Below the pieces are notes generated by a model. It ran no database searches. It was not told the origin of the DNA and was given only the letters and a program-made list of their open reading frames with translations. This document shows, in pieces, positions 11,057-21,566 of a stretch of 64,000 bases of DNA (within the stretch, counting starts at the first letter, position 1; each line of letters opens with the position of its first letter). The DNA is from Lepiota brunneoincarnata (Eukaryota; Basidiomycota; Agaricomycetes; Agaricales; Agaricaceae). Both the position numbers and the translations under genes were made by a program. The stretch spans positions 558,001 through 622,000 of the forward strand of contig JAEBUN010000015.1 of assembly GCA_023014365.1 (NCBI GenBank), read 5' to 3'.

Positions 11057-12435
11057 TCATTCGCGCATCACACCACCAGAGCGAAAATCCCATCCCAATT
11101 GTTCATAGGTCCAACCAAAGCATGACCCACCCAGGTCAGGAGAATGGAAACCACAGACCGTTCGATGCATCCCAGGTTTCGTGTGCAGCCAGTCGAGGAC
11201 CCTGACATCGTCTTCTGACAACTCAACTAACTGCAAGAATAGCCCTCGACATGAAACTCAAATACTATCAGGGCACCAAACTTACCGACATATTTTCGGC
11301 AAGTCTCTGTTCGTGCTCGGACTTTGGAACGACTGCTGTTCCGCGTTGGACAGCCCAACTTAACATCACCTGCGCTGATGTGACGCCCAAACGGCGTGCG
11401 ATCCTGAGAATGTCTTCGTCTTTTGCGAATTTGTGCTTTCCGACCGGCGAATAGGCAACGAGAAGAGTGCCCTTTTCTTGACAGAACCTGAGTAATTCGT
11501 GTTGAGGTAAACATGGATGGGCCTCGGCTTGATTGACTGCGGGGACGACAGTTGTTTTTGGATGAGCCAAGAGACAGCTCAGGAGACTTTGTGAGAAATT
11601 AGAAACACCAATGCCTCTTGTCTTCCCTGGAAACGACAAACCAATTGGCGCCGAGTTTGCGCTTCTATCAATGATTTGACAAATACCTGTTTTCAGGGCT
11701 TTCTCCATGGCATGCCATGTTTCGATGTACGTCGGGCTTTCGTCTGGTTGGAGCGCCGACCCTGGGAGTTTTCCAGAGCGTTTGAATGACGCTCGAAGAG
11801 GCGCTATGTTTGAAAATAGGCATACCATCAGCTCTCAGCGCCATGGGCCAGTGCATGAGATACATGTCGACATAGTCGAGCCCCAGCTTTTGAAGGCTGG
11901 TCTCAAGTGCGTCCATTGGATCCCAGTGATCCTCGCTCCTGTATTTGGGTCGTTCAGAGTTGACTCTTTATTCCAGGGCGCCTAGGCCTCACGCAAGTTT
12001 AGCAGTGACATAGAGCTCATCACGGGACACCCCAGATTCACGTATCGCTTGGCCAACGGATGCTTCGTTGCCTAAGACACAATACCGTGAGGCCCAAGTT
12101 CCAGTATTTGTGCCGCGATGGGCATACCATAATTGGCAGCCTACAAGTCCCAAAATAGCATAGCACGCCTTCAGATATTTTTGTAACACGTGCACGTGGT
12201 GGCTAAAACGCACTGTGTCGATGTGTCGATAGCCCAGCTTCAGGGCTGTCTTTATCATATTCGTGACATGGTCCCCCTCGCCCTGCCGACCCATCCAACA
12301 CCTATCCTGTTTTTAATCTTCCTGCAAACATGAAGGGCTATTGGGATGTCGAGCTTACCCTACCCCAACGGTGCTGATGGTATCTCCGTTGTTGAGACGG
12401 ACCCCAGACGGTGAACCGGGTGTTAGGTCCAACAT
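11057..12435 (-). CDS. Aldo-keto reductase (NADPH-dependent)
   Basis: (beta/alpha)8 oxidoreductase reducing aldehydes or ketones. Start at 12435 (MLDLTPGSPSGVRLNNGDTI). The catalytic tetrad is visible: Asp in YRHIDT, Tyr in AANYGNEASVG, Lys in ELYVTAKL, His in YLMHWP. Cofactor-region motifs follow: GKTRGIGVSNF, VVPAVNQAEAHP, LLVAYSPVG, and AVVPKSEHEQRLAEN. The last exon encodes LVELSEDDVRVLDW and SCFGWTYEQLGWDF, and ends at 11057. At least six introns with GT/AG borders; the AANYG exon is only about 13 bp. No frame break was seen. It is transcribed divergently from the tryptophan-pathway gene, with 198 bp between start codons. The substrate cannot be told from sequence. Confidence 0.85.
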
Positions 12436-12633
12436 GATGGGTCGAGCTGAACGATGGTGTGGAATTCACGACACATGGGCTCCTAAGACTTTCCCGGGCA
12501 TCGCCGCCAGCCCATGATGATCAAAGTTGATAGAATTTTTCGTCTTATTTTTACCACAGTCGGAAATGGATTACAAGCTTGGGCCCTCTCTCATCCCTCA
12601 CTCTCATCCTCTGGTTGCCCGTATCTGCGCGAG

Positions 12634-14407
12634 ATGTCAAAACCGCCCACTATTCTCGAAAAAATCTATGCTCAACGCGCTCAGGATGTCGAGCTAGCGA
12701 AAAAGACCCCCGGAACAACACCCGAAGATATATCGAGGCTCCTTTCCACGCATCTCGCACCTCCATTAATCCCCTTTGTGGATCGCTTGAGGAGAAACCC
12801 TAGCAATGCTTCATCCCCGTCAAACGACACCCCATCTCCTTCCCTGATGGCGGAGATCAAACGCGCCTCACCTTCAAAGGGGCCCATCGCACTCACCACG
12901 CCGGTTTCTGAACAAGCCTTGACATATGCATTGGCTGGCGCTTCTGTTATCTCGGTCCTAACTGAACCACATTGGTTCAAAGGATCGCTCCATGACATGC
13001 TGATGGTTCGCCAATCCATCGCCTCGATCCCCGATCGCCCCGCCGTCCTTCGCAAAGAGTTCATCTTGGATGAATACCAGATCGCCGAAGCTCGTCTGTA
13101 CGGAGCAGATACAGTCCTCCTCATCGTCGCGATGATGACCGATGAGGTTTTGACTCGACTTTACAAGTACTCCCTCAGTTTGGGAATGGAGCCCCTTGTT
13201 GAAGTTAACAATGCCGACGAGATGCGCCGAGCTCTTGATCTCGGCGCAAAGGTCATTGGTGTCAATAATAGGAATCTCCATGACTTCAACGTTGATATGG
13301 GTACGACCTCGCGTCTCGTAGATATGGTGAGGGACCGGGATGTCATTCTTTGTGCGTTGAGTGGCATCTCGACGCCTCAGGACGTACGCATATACAAGGA
13401 ACAAGGGGTAAAGGCTGTTCTTGTTGGTGAGAGTCTGATGCGTGCCAAAGATACTGCCATCTTTATCAGGGAACTCCTTGACTGGCCCGATCTTCGACAC
13501 TCGGAGTCTCGACACCCCCTTATCGTGAAAGTTTCCGGGGTGAACGCTCCGGAACAAGCACAAAAGCTTGGAAAAGCTGGGGCGAACATGCTTGGGACTT
13601 ATTTTTGATCCTACATTGGCTAATTCAATCGCTCTCGACCAAGCCAAAGCCATTCGGGACCTCATTCCCAAATCCTCATCTAACCCTGCATCTACATCAT
13701 CGGAGCAAACCAACATCCCCTGGTTCCATTCACACATCCACTCGATTTCATCTCAATGCGCCAGCGAGCGCCCACTTCTTGTCGGCCATTTTACTGCACA
13801 CCCTTCTCATACCCTTGCCTTCATCCTTGAAGCCACCGCCGCCGCTTCACTTGACTTGGTCCAACTAGATGGGCCAATTCCGGCGGATTGGGCACGATTC
13901 ATTCCAGTTCCAGTTATCCGGCGTTTCGCCTCACCACTTCTATCTACTACTGGCACTGTCAGCACTGGGTCCACAACTACTGCCATCGTACATGGCATCA
14001 ATGATGCTAGCCAAATCAACCGTCCCGGCTTACATTCCCTTGCCCTCGTTGATCTCACGGTTGCCAGTGGCTCCACAACAGTCTACGTCCCCTCCGCCAA
14101 CGATCCGAATCCGGGCGGATCTGCTTCGACAGCTGTACCCGATGCAATGTTCAAGTTGCCAACGAAGGATCAAAGCGCTGCGGTGCCTCCCGCCGGCCCC
14201 AACAGTGTGCTGAGGACGACCGAGGTGAAGAATGTTGTAAAGGCAGGGGAACTGGGTGGGAAGTGGACGATGCCTGTGATACTCACGGCGGGGCGGGAGC
14301 GAATTGGGCAGGGTGTGGTCCGTGACGTAGGGGCATGGGGTGTGGACGTTGAAGCAGGTGGAGACGAGCACGGGTTGGAAGAGTATATTCGGGGATTGAG
14401 AGTATGA
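12634..14407 (+). CDS. Indole-3-glycerol-phosphate synthase / phosphoribosylanthranilate isomerase, lacking the GATase domain
   Basis: Tryptophan biosynthesis. The IGPS domain (start MSKPPTILEKIYAQRA) keeps its active-site motifs: AEIKRASPSKG, RKEFILDEYQI, GMEPLVEV, GVNNRNL, ALSGIS and VLVGESLM. It runs to about 13530 without interruption. The following PRAI domain begins IVKVSGVNAPEQA, where the family has a catalytic cysteine (KICG-type); here that residue is Ser. At 13597 one extra base shifts the frame between GANMLG and LIFDP. The PRAI frame then continues (LDLVQLDGPIPADWARFIPV, VILTAGRERIGQGV) to 14407 and looks diverged, with a long insertion. Basidiomycete TRP1/trpC is normally GATase-IGPS-PRAI; there is no room for GATase here because the divergent reductase starts 198 bp upstream. 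An in-frame ATG at 12514 could extend the N-terminus by 40 residues. Confidence 0.8.
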
Positions 14408-16122
14408 TCATTGCAATTTGAATGAAAGCGCTGACATGTATTTTTGTAATGAATCTTTCACATACCCTGGTTGAAAATATAGCCACTGTGCCAGTTGTAT
14501 TATAACATAGTGATCATAAAAAAAGCCGCAGATATTCTGGAGTTGGCGGAGACGACTTGTCTGGGGCCGTGCTCCATTCCCCACTTTGCGATCCGCAGGA
14601 TAACTAGCGACCGTTGTGTTTGTGCCAGTAAAGGTATTATTAGTAGTTCACATTTCATAATCGGGAAGGATGGCCTTCAGCCCTGACCCTATCTATGGGC
14701 AATACGACATGGTGGGGACTCTGCGTATAATTACAGCGCTCAATGCGGAAATCTCTTTGTGTTGCGGAGAACCCCGGTAGACATCTCGCCTGCGCTTTAA
14801 ATTCGAGGGTGTTGGTGTCAGCTGACACTGGGCGCCGAAGAAGAAGAGGGTACTATTGTGTCACTCCAGGCACGCACACAGGAACTTTCGGAGCAGAGCG
14901 CATATACATGCTCTTTTTGGAAATCATCACAAATGGTAGATGGCCGATCGGGGGCGACTAAGCGCAGAGTTCCTTGTGTACCGTCGAAATTGGTTTGTCC
15001 AAGATTGAGGGCGAACGCGATAACTCAAGATCCCATCAATGCGGGAACGTACTGCCATCCCGAGCAGGCGGTCTTCTTCTTCGCTGAAATCGCCACCTGC
15101 TTTGCATGATGAAGACCGAATTTCAAAATACCAAAGAAGCCCGGAACACTGGAAGTGCGTGATTGAAGCGATCGGGGCGGAGATGAAAGGATCAGATAGC
15201 CCTGAATCTGAATAGGCGGACGGGTAAGACCTGTTGTGTCACCCATGCATTGACAAAGAAGCGTTCGTTTCTCACCGGCGAGAGCCTGTCCACTGTACTG
15301 TTATGGCCCTACCATCTCCGAGATGCCCCCTTCTCATGAAGACTGCTTTTGTTTGTTACCTTGCAGTGTCGCGGCCAGATAAATTCCGATGACCGAAATG
15401 AAAGGATCCTGTATATCAATCGAGGAAAAACGGGAGGCCATACCGGTGAGCCCTAGCAACTGATTATTTCGAGTTCCAGCTGCTGTAGGACTAGGGCTCA
15501 CAGAATTGAAGGGGCGGGAAGTGATTGCGCAAGTAATTAGTACACTTCAATGCGATCGGCCAAAATGGCGGAACTGGTTTGCGGGCAGTTTAGTATCCTC
15601 GACGGCACCACTGGGGATAGTAAGGTTAAGTTCCTGCAAGCGCCAAGACTACACATGCCACGTCAACGTTTTGGTAGGACTCCCCCTCAAGCAGTTCAAC
15701 ATCCCGGCCGAGCTGGGGCATGGGTACAGGCTTCTGGGCCGTGCAACCGATGAGGCTTGCTGCGCCATTCTACCTCGGCCTTGGTGCGCGAGTGCCAGGA
15801 GCCGAACAGGTTGCGCTGACCCATGATGTGAGGACTCCTTCAATTTAGCTCTTAGGCCTGGCTTGCCGCCGTTGTGGACCCCACTTGTTAACGCCCCACC
15901 TAAACGACCACCACCTTCCATATCCTGTACTACCCTTTGACGCTTCCGGTACGCCACAAGACCGCCCCGGGCTTCATTTGACTTGGCATCAAGCTGCTGG
16001 GCCCAGCCCTCATCAAGTATGAAGGCATCCTCCCTCCCTCTTGGGACGTATTTAAGGTCCACGTCATGAGTAGCAAGCTGGCCTCATGCGGATCTTAAAC
16101 CCCGTCCTGTCTGCAAGACAGT
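14408..16122. other. 1.7-kb region without a supported gene; possible receptor remnant
   Basis: On the minus strand from about 15441, MASRFSSIDIQDPFISVIGI opens a hydrophobic helix of the kind that starts other fungal seven-helix proteins. It is followed near 15100-15240 by IQIQGYLILSS and GFFGILKFGLHHAKQ in one open stretch, but no continuous gene could be assembled. An open stretch at 15649-16062 (minus) has no recognisable features. It is best described as spacer, possibly with a decayed receptor gene. Confidence 0.25.
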
Positions 16123-17782
16123 ATGGCTATCGACCAATATGAAGTGAGTACTCGAATACTTCTCAACTCATGGATGGAGTTGAACGTCCTCCCGAGCAGT
16201 CGAAACTCGTAGCCATCTTCGTGCAGAGTGTCTTGTATGGTAAGAAAGCATATCATCCACCTCTTCCTTGAAGGGTATTTTACTAAATGAGTACTCCTTT
16301 CTTCTCCAGGGGCCTTCGTCGTAATGTTCATTCTAACTTATTGGACTCTGGTCCACCGTCGACCTCCTGGCCGTCCACTGAACAAGTCAATGCTTGGGGT
16401 ATCTATCATCTTGTTTATCCTCGCAACAATAGTCAGTCATATCCTTTCCCCTCCCCCCGGAGGGGTATTCCGCGGGTTCACTATTCCAACTTATTCAACT
16501 CAATACAGCATGTCATCATCAACTTTGTCAGACTTCATCAGGCGTTTGTGTCGCACAAAGACCTGCCAGGGTCGTACTGGAACCGCCTGTCAGACTTTAC
16601 CCAAATCTTTGGCAGTACGGTCTACGTTGCGCAAACCATAGTTGGGGATGGTGTTGCGGTGCGTCTTATCCATCGCCAAACATCTAGTTCTCTGCCTGAG
16701 ACCTGAGCCTCCGATGGATAGCTGTACAGATGCTATGTTGTATGGAGCCGGCGCTTGGAGTACGTCGTTTTCCCGGCACTGCTCTTTTTCGGTAGCGTCG
16801 GTGCGGTTTCCCTTCCCCCCCCCTCTAGATGTCCAATAGGATGCAGTATACTAACACGTCGCTTTATTCCTTTTTAGCAACGGGCACCGGTACCCTCGTC
16901 GGCTTCGGTAAACAGATACATGCAGAAATATTTCACTTCCGACACTGGATCGTCGCCTTCTTCTCTTGTACACTTGCAACAAGCACCACCTGTACCCGTA
17001 AGCCGCGTCCCCTGTATCCCCCAGCACACGCAACATAGCTGAGCTTTATTTTCAAGTCATGATTGCAACGAGAATTTGGTTGCTCAATAGCAAAAGCGTC
17101 AACGAGCAACCAGGCGGGAGTCTCCGACCTATCATGTGTATAGTCCTTGAATCCGGCGCAATCTACTCATGTGCCTTGATCACACTCCTTATCCTCTTCG
17201 AGTCCAAATCCTGGTTCCAATACGTTGTCATCGATGCAGTAAGCACCTCCACACATTTACTTTTCCCCCCAAATATGCGCTCATGAATTTCATGACAGCT
17301 CTCGCCTATCATCGTAAGTGGCCCACCCAGGACTTTGACGATCTACGACACACCCCATTCTAATCACAACAACGCCACAGGGCCTCACATTCTCAATCAT
17401 CATCGTCCGTATCGGTTTAGGTCTGACGACCGACGGGTCCCACCCCAGCTCCTGCTGCGAAAACTTTAACCACCCCCGCCGTAGTAACTCCCACATCCCT
17501 CTTCCTCCAAGTTCCCAACTCTGGCCAGCCCAACCCAACCGCCCCATTCCCACCTCACACAACCATAGTGACGCCGCCGCCCATCGTCGTCGTCGTCGTC
17601 AAGGCCAAGGCCAAGGCGGCCACTATCACCTCCGCTCCCAAACCTCACACCCATCTTCCTATTTTCGCGCATCGGAGGAGATAGAAATCGATACAGAGCT
17701 CGAGGTAGAACTTGATGAAGCCCGGTACCAACGGCCGAACGCTCCCCAAGCCGCGTTAGTACTTCCGCGCGCGGAACGCTAA
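16123..17782 (+). CDS. Seven-transmembrane receptor-like protein, paralog 2
   Basis: A nine-exon gene with start MAIDQYE at 16123. Helix 1 is LVAIFVQSVLYGAFVVMFI and is followed by TYWTLVHRRPPGRPLNKSM. Helix 2 is GVSIILFILATI, helix 3 FGSTVYVAQTIVGDGVA, helix 4 YVVFPALLFFGSVG, helix 5 WIVAFFSCTLATSTTCT. Then come MIATRIWLLNS, helix 6 (CIVLESGAIYSCALITLL), helix 7 (PIIGLTFSIIIVRIGLGL) and a long cytoplasmic tail. The tail is rich in Pro/Ser with a run of Arg (HRRRRRRQGQGQGG) and then an acidic block (EEIEIDTELEVELDEARY); it ends at 17782. Exon borders match paralog 1, including the tiny first exon of 21 bp. Helices and loops are highly similar; the tails are unrelated, suggesting the cytoplasmic output differs. 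No frame break. Confidence 0.7.
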
Positions 17783-18272
17783 AAAGGCATTTGGCAGCTT
17801 TTTCTTTTGATTGACGTTTACGCTATCAAGGGGTGGACCTGAATTCTACGTACGTACGAGGAGTTGTGGCCAGAGTGGACGCCACCAACCCCTTTTGTCT
17901 ATCATTACGCTCGAGTTTCTCAAGTACATTTATCCCTATTTATCCTTAAATTGTGGACCATAGTTGTACATAGACATCTTCAGTCTGTTATTACTCCGTT
18001 TTATTGTACTTATACAAGGATCCTGGATTTACTCGGCCTCTGATCACCTCTTGTAGCCAGACGCTCAATTCAATGTTCAGGTTGTCGGATTACTAGAATT
18101 TGTCGATAGTATAGTGGTATTATAGGGCAAGAAGTGAAAAGTAGTGTCTTCTAGTGTTAGGAAACTAGTTGGCACGGTTGCTGCAAGTCTATGTTAAGAA
18201 TGGGAACACAGCATCTATATCGGAAGAGTCTACATGTACGGGTGCAACAGATCCGCTTTTTTAAAATTATGT
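17783..18272. other. Intergenic between convergent genes, 490 bp
   Basis: AT-rich sequence with no coding signal; 3' flanks of the two neighbouring genes. Confidence 0.4.
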
Positions 18273-20605
18273 TCACTCTCGGGCAACATCACTGGAAAAA
18301 AAAACTGTCAGTCAAGGAAGACCAGGAGAAAGCGCGGAGAAATCGTACCGTCCAAAGAGCTTGACCTTGAGCCAATCAGTAGCGACGAGCGTTCGGTTGC
18401 GGAGAGAGAAAAGCGTGCTCAGATAGGCACTGCGCCAGAAGAGGAAGGTGGCAACACCTCCTGTCGCGACCTATGCGTAAAATATCAGAGACACATGAAC
18501 AATTCATGATCGCGTTTCACAGGAAGAGAAAAAAACGAACATTTCCATTCATGAAAGGCAAGTCGGCGATAGCCTTCTCAGAGCCAATATACGCCAGCGA
18601 TCCCTGGTGCGAGTAATGGAACGGGCGCGGCTTGGCCTTGGCCAACTGCTTCTTCGTGAGCTCTACCTCTCGCAGTGTCCTCTTCCTTTCTTCCTCATCG
18701 ACGAGGGTGAGTGTCGTGGATTCGAGCTCGCTCAACTTCCGCTCCAACGAATCACGTTTCGCCATCTGACGTAGCTGACGGGCGAGATATGCACCCTGTT
18801 GAGAGGCTACTTGTGCGGTGGGGGCATAGGGTGTGGCAGTGCAGTCGCCAACAGCGAAAATGGTATCCTCGGCACCTTTCAAACGGAGGAAATCTAAAGT
18901 AGAGATGAGAAGAAAAGGGCATTTTGAACAAGGAATGTAACATGCCGTCTACAATGATACCGCGCTTGTTGGTCTGCACTTCAGGAAAGTTGGCCATGAG
19001 ATCTTGCGAGATCTTGCGACTCTTGTTGCCCTGCACCACATTCAGCCTGACGGGACCAAGTGACACAATTTAAAACCCACAGCAGCCCAGATCACAAGCC
19101 CGCAGGGCACCTCCTTAATGCTCTTGTCTGGCATCTGGAGGACGACACTCCTCTCCTTGACCTCTTTGACCATTGTCTTGGTCAAAATATCAATCTTGCT
19201 CTCTTTGAAGGTCGATTCGGTATACTCGATGAGTTGTTTGCTGAACATTGGAAGCACGCTGGGCAGAGCCTCTACAAGAGTGATACGGATTTTGGCTGCG
19301 AGTTCGGGGTACCAAGATTTGAGGTCGTCTTCTAAGAAATCGTGGAGTTCACCACTGAGCTCGATACCCGTAGGACCACCGCCAACAACTACCATATGAA
19401 GCAGGCGATCTACCTCTTGGGGATCTTGGCCGGGAAAAGCAGCGGTCTCAAGGCCTGGGAAACCATCAGAAGTTTCTCAAGGACCGGATCATTAGGACAA
19501 GCTTACAATCCATGAATTCCCTTTGCATCTGTGACCACTGACGTCAGAAGGAGATAGGAGGCGAGAGTACTGATAGGCTTACGCGATCCGCATCAGCAAG
19601 TTCCTTCATGAAGCAAGCATGCTCCTTCACTCCAGGAATGTTGAAGGTTTGAGTCTCGGCTCCAACGGCGTACACAAGGTAATCATAGGGGATTGTCGTC
19701 GACGAGACGGCACCTTTGATGTCGGAGGTATCTGATAAGTCTCGGTTAACTCGCGCGTCGCAGGTGTGCCGATATTGCATTACCACTGAAAGTGATGGTC
19801 TTGTTGAGCGGCTAAGGAAGGAAATTGTGAGACCTGCAGCGAGGAAAGATAGATTTGGCATACATCAACTTTAGTTGCCTCCGCCTCGATGACGGAAACA
19901 CTCCGTGTCTTGTGACGCGTAATATACCGAATAGATTGAATGATTGACCGGGGGTTGAGCGTTCCGACGGCAACGCTAGGCAGGAGCGGAGTGAAGAGGA
20001 AGAAGTTCTTTGGGCTCACGACGACCTAGAGTTGCTTGTGTCAAGAGAGTACGAACGTACCAGGGTGAATCTGATAAGTGACCTTACGACATTGTAATCC
20101 GTTGTGTCCAGAGTTTTGAGCAAACTCGTCGCTCCCCAACCGCTTCCAAGGACTACGAGGGTTTTCTTTTCGGGGTCGAAAGGCATCTGGGGTCCTGGGT
20201 TCTTCTCGCGTTGGGTGACGTAGTAGAAGGCAGCCGGCCCCACCCAGCATTGTGACGAGTGTAGCCCTCCCGACAAACTGAAGGAAACCTTTCCATCTGG
20301 ACTGGCGAGGAGGAGGCGGTGGTGCTGGGATCTTGGGAGTGTAAGCGATGCATCAGTTTACGTTGTTCCAAGACAAGAAGCAGAAGCACCGACATCAGTC
20401 GATTCAGTTGCGAGTGTGCGTCTCACAGGTGAAGCCTGTGTATAAACAAAAAATCAGCGTCTAAGAGCCAAACAAGAGATTCGACATACACCAACAAGAG
20501 ACTCGGACCGGCCAGGCTGCCTCAGGAGCTGACGCTGCACATTACTGGACCGTACCAAAGATCTAGACTGTGGCAGAGACCGTCCGAGAAGGATCACTGT
20601 TGCAT
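18273..20605 (-). CDS. External type II NADH:ubiquinone oxidoreductase (NDE-like), mitochondrial
   Basis: Single-subunit, non-proton-pumping NADH dehydrogenase of the inner mitochondrial membrane. Exons show a basic, Ser/Arg-rich presequence ([20 protein letters not shown], then RRTLATEST), a Pro-rich linker, a membrane segment [15 protein letters not shown], the first dinucleotide fold ([16 protein letters not shown]), [17 protein letters not shown], the second fold ([19 protein letters not shown]), CGLVIWAAG, and IFAVGDC for FAD. The C-terminal membrane-binding part is [14 protein letters not shown] ... KVKLFGRDVARE, ending at 18273. One extra base at 20232 separates LGGAG from [10 protein letters not shown]. 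The start is uncertain: the ATG at 20605 is one base out of register with the presequence, so either another indel or an upstream start applies. Intron borders elsewhere are standard. The helix [20 protein letters not shown] interrupts the second half, as in fungal NDEs. Confidence 0.85.
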
Positions 20606-21057
20606 GAACACGGGGTTAATTCTAGACCATCTAGGCCAGTAACGAGTGCTCACCCTGCCTACGGGGGAAATACATGGGTATCTAGAACGCCTGACGGCGA
20701 CGGGAAGACGAGAGAGGACCGAACTGGGAGGAGGAGGGTTGAGACGGGAGGAGGATTTCGGACGGGAGGAATGATTTCGGCCAGAACGGCGCCGCGGTTG
20801 ATTTCTTCTCGGAGCACGTGCTTCACACTCCGTTAATTGAACACTCATCTCTACGAATTGCAAACGTGCGCCGGCTGTGTTATAACATGACTTCCCGGCA
20901 CAGCACTGCAAACACCGCAAAAACTTGTGATAGATGGTGATCTTTTGTGGCGGTGCGTTGGGGAAATGATGTGTTCACGTTCAGCCCGAACAATCGTCCA
21001 TCCGTATCCTCAAGGGATTACCCCCTTTTTTGTCCGCCAGCCCGACACCGACAGCCC
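20606..21057. other. Intergenic, 452 bp
   Basis: Upstream region of the NADH dehydrogenase gene. It may contain the true 5' end of that gene; no separate gene is supported. Confidence 0.4.
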
Positions 21058-21479
21058 TCATGATGCCAATCCAAAAATCTCAAAATTGTCATCAAATAAT
21101 CGCCGGATATCCTGCAAAGCCGGCTTAAACAGAATAGCATCTTCACGAGCATCACGGAAGACTCTCACCAGCGGATCGATGAACTCCCACCCTGAATCAA
21201 TTCACCTGCAGTTTATCTGAAATGTTCCTAGAGTCTGTGCTGCCGGATAACTATGCCGGAATGCCTTGCCCAATCGCGCTGCTTTTCTCTGGCCATTTGA
21301 TCACCACGACTCATCCTGTCAAGCATCGGTATGTCACCTGCTCCAGTTTAGCTCGACGCCACGACTGTTCATCCGAACAAAATTACATCTTTCGGTACCT
21401 CACCATCCCCACAGCCCCCGAGATCGGCATTGTCTTCTTTGAGAACTTGAGCCCCTATTCTCTTTAGGACCTGGTGCAT
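21058..21479 (-). CDS. Hypothetical small protein
   Basis: Not recognised. A plausible small spliced gene starts at ATG 21479 (MHQVLKRIGAQVLKEDNADL), continues in an exon near 21230-21300 (MAREKQRDWARHSGIVI) and ends with a coherent exon WEFIDPLVRVFRDARED ... LFDDNFEIFGLAS with stop at 21058. The last exon is charged and helical, without membrane segments. Exon joins were not fixed with certainty. The open frame continues upstream of 21479 to about 21563 without an ATG, so the start could be elsewhere. It is transcribed towards the NADH dehydrogenase gene and diverges from the repeat protein at 21567, whose TATA box (21484-21491) lies just 5' of this gene's proposed start. Confidence 0.35.
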
Positions 21480-21483
21480 CTCC

Positions 21484-21491
21484 GTATAAAA
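21484..21491 (+). promoter_or_regulatory. TATA box of the Ser/Asn/Gly/Tyr repeat protein
   Basis: GTATAAAAGG lies about 80 bp upstream of the ATG at 21567, followed by a pyrimidine-rich leader (TTTCTCTCCTCTTCAGCG). Confidence 0.55.
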
Positions 21492-21566
21492 GGGCCAAGG
21501 ATCAATCGCATTCTTTAGCAGGGCCTTTCTCTCCTCTTCAGCGTTCCTCACATTTTTATCCACAAC

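Noticed and set aside
12958..13737. 259-codon open frame on the minus strand
   Set aside because: It lies opposite the conserved IGPS domain and has no recognisable features.
15649..16062. 137-codon minus-strand open frame
   Set aside because: Compositionally plain, with no start context and no homology pattern recognised.
20594..20920. 108-codon Arg/Pro/Ser-rich minus frame considered as the mitochondrial presequence of the NADH dehydrogenase
   Set aside because: Its frame does not connect to the following exon ([13 protein letters not shown]) by any GT-AG intron seen; left as an unresolved 5' end.
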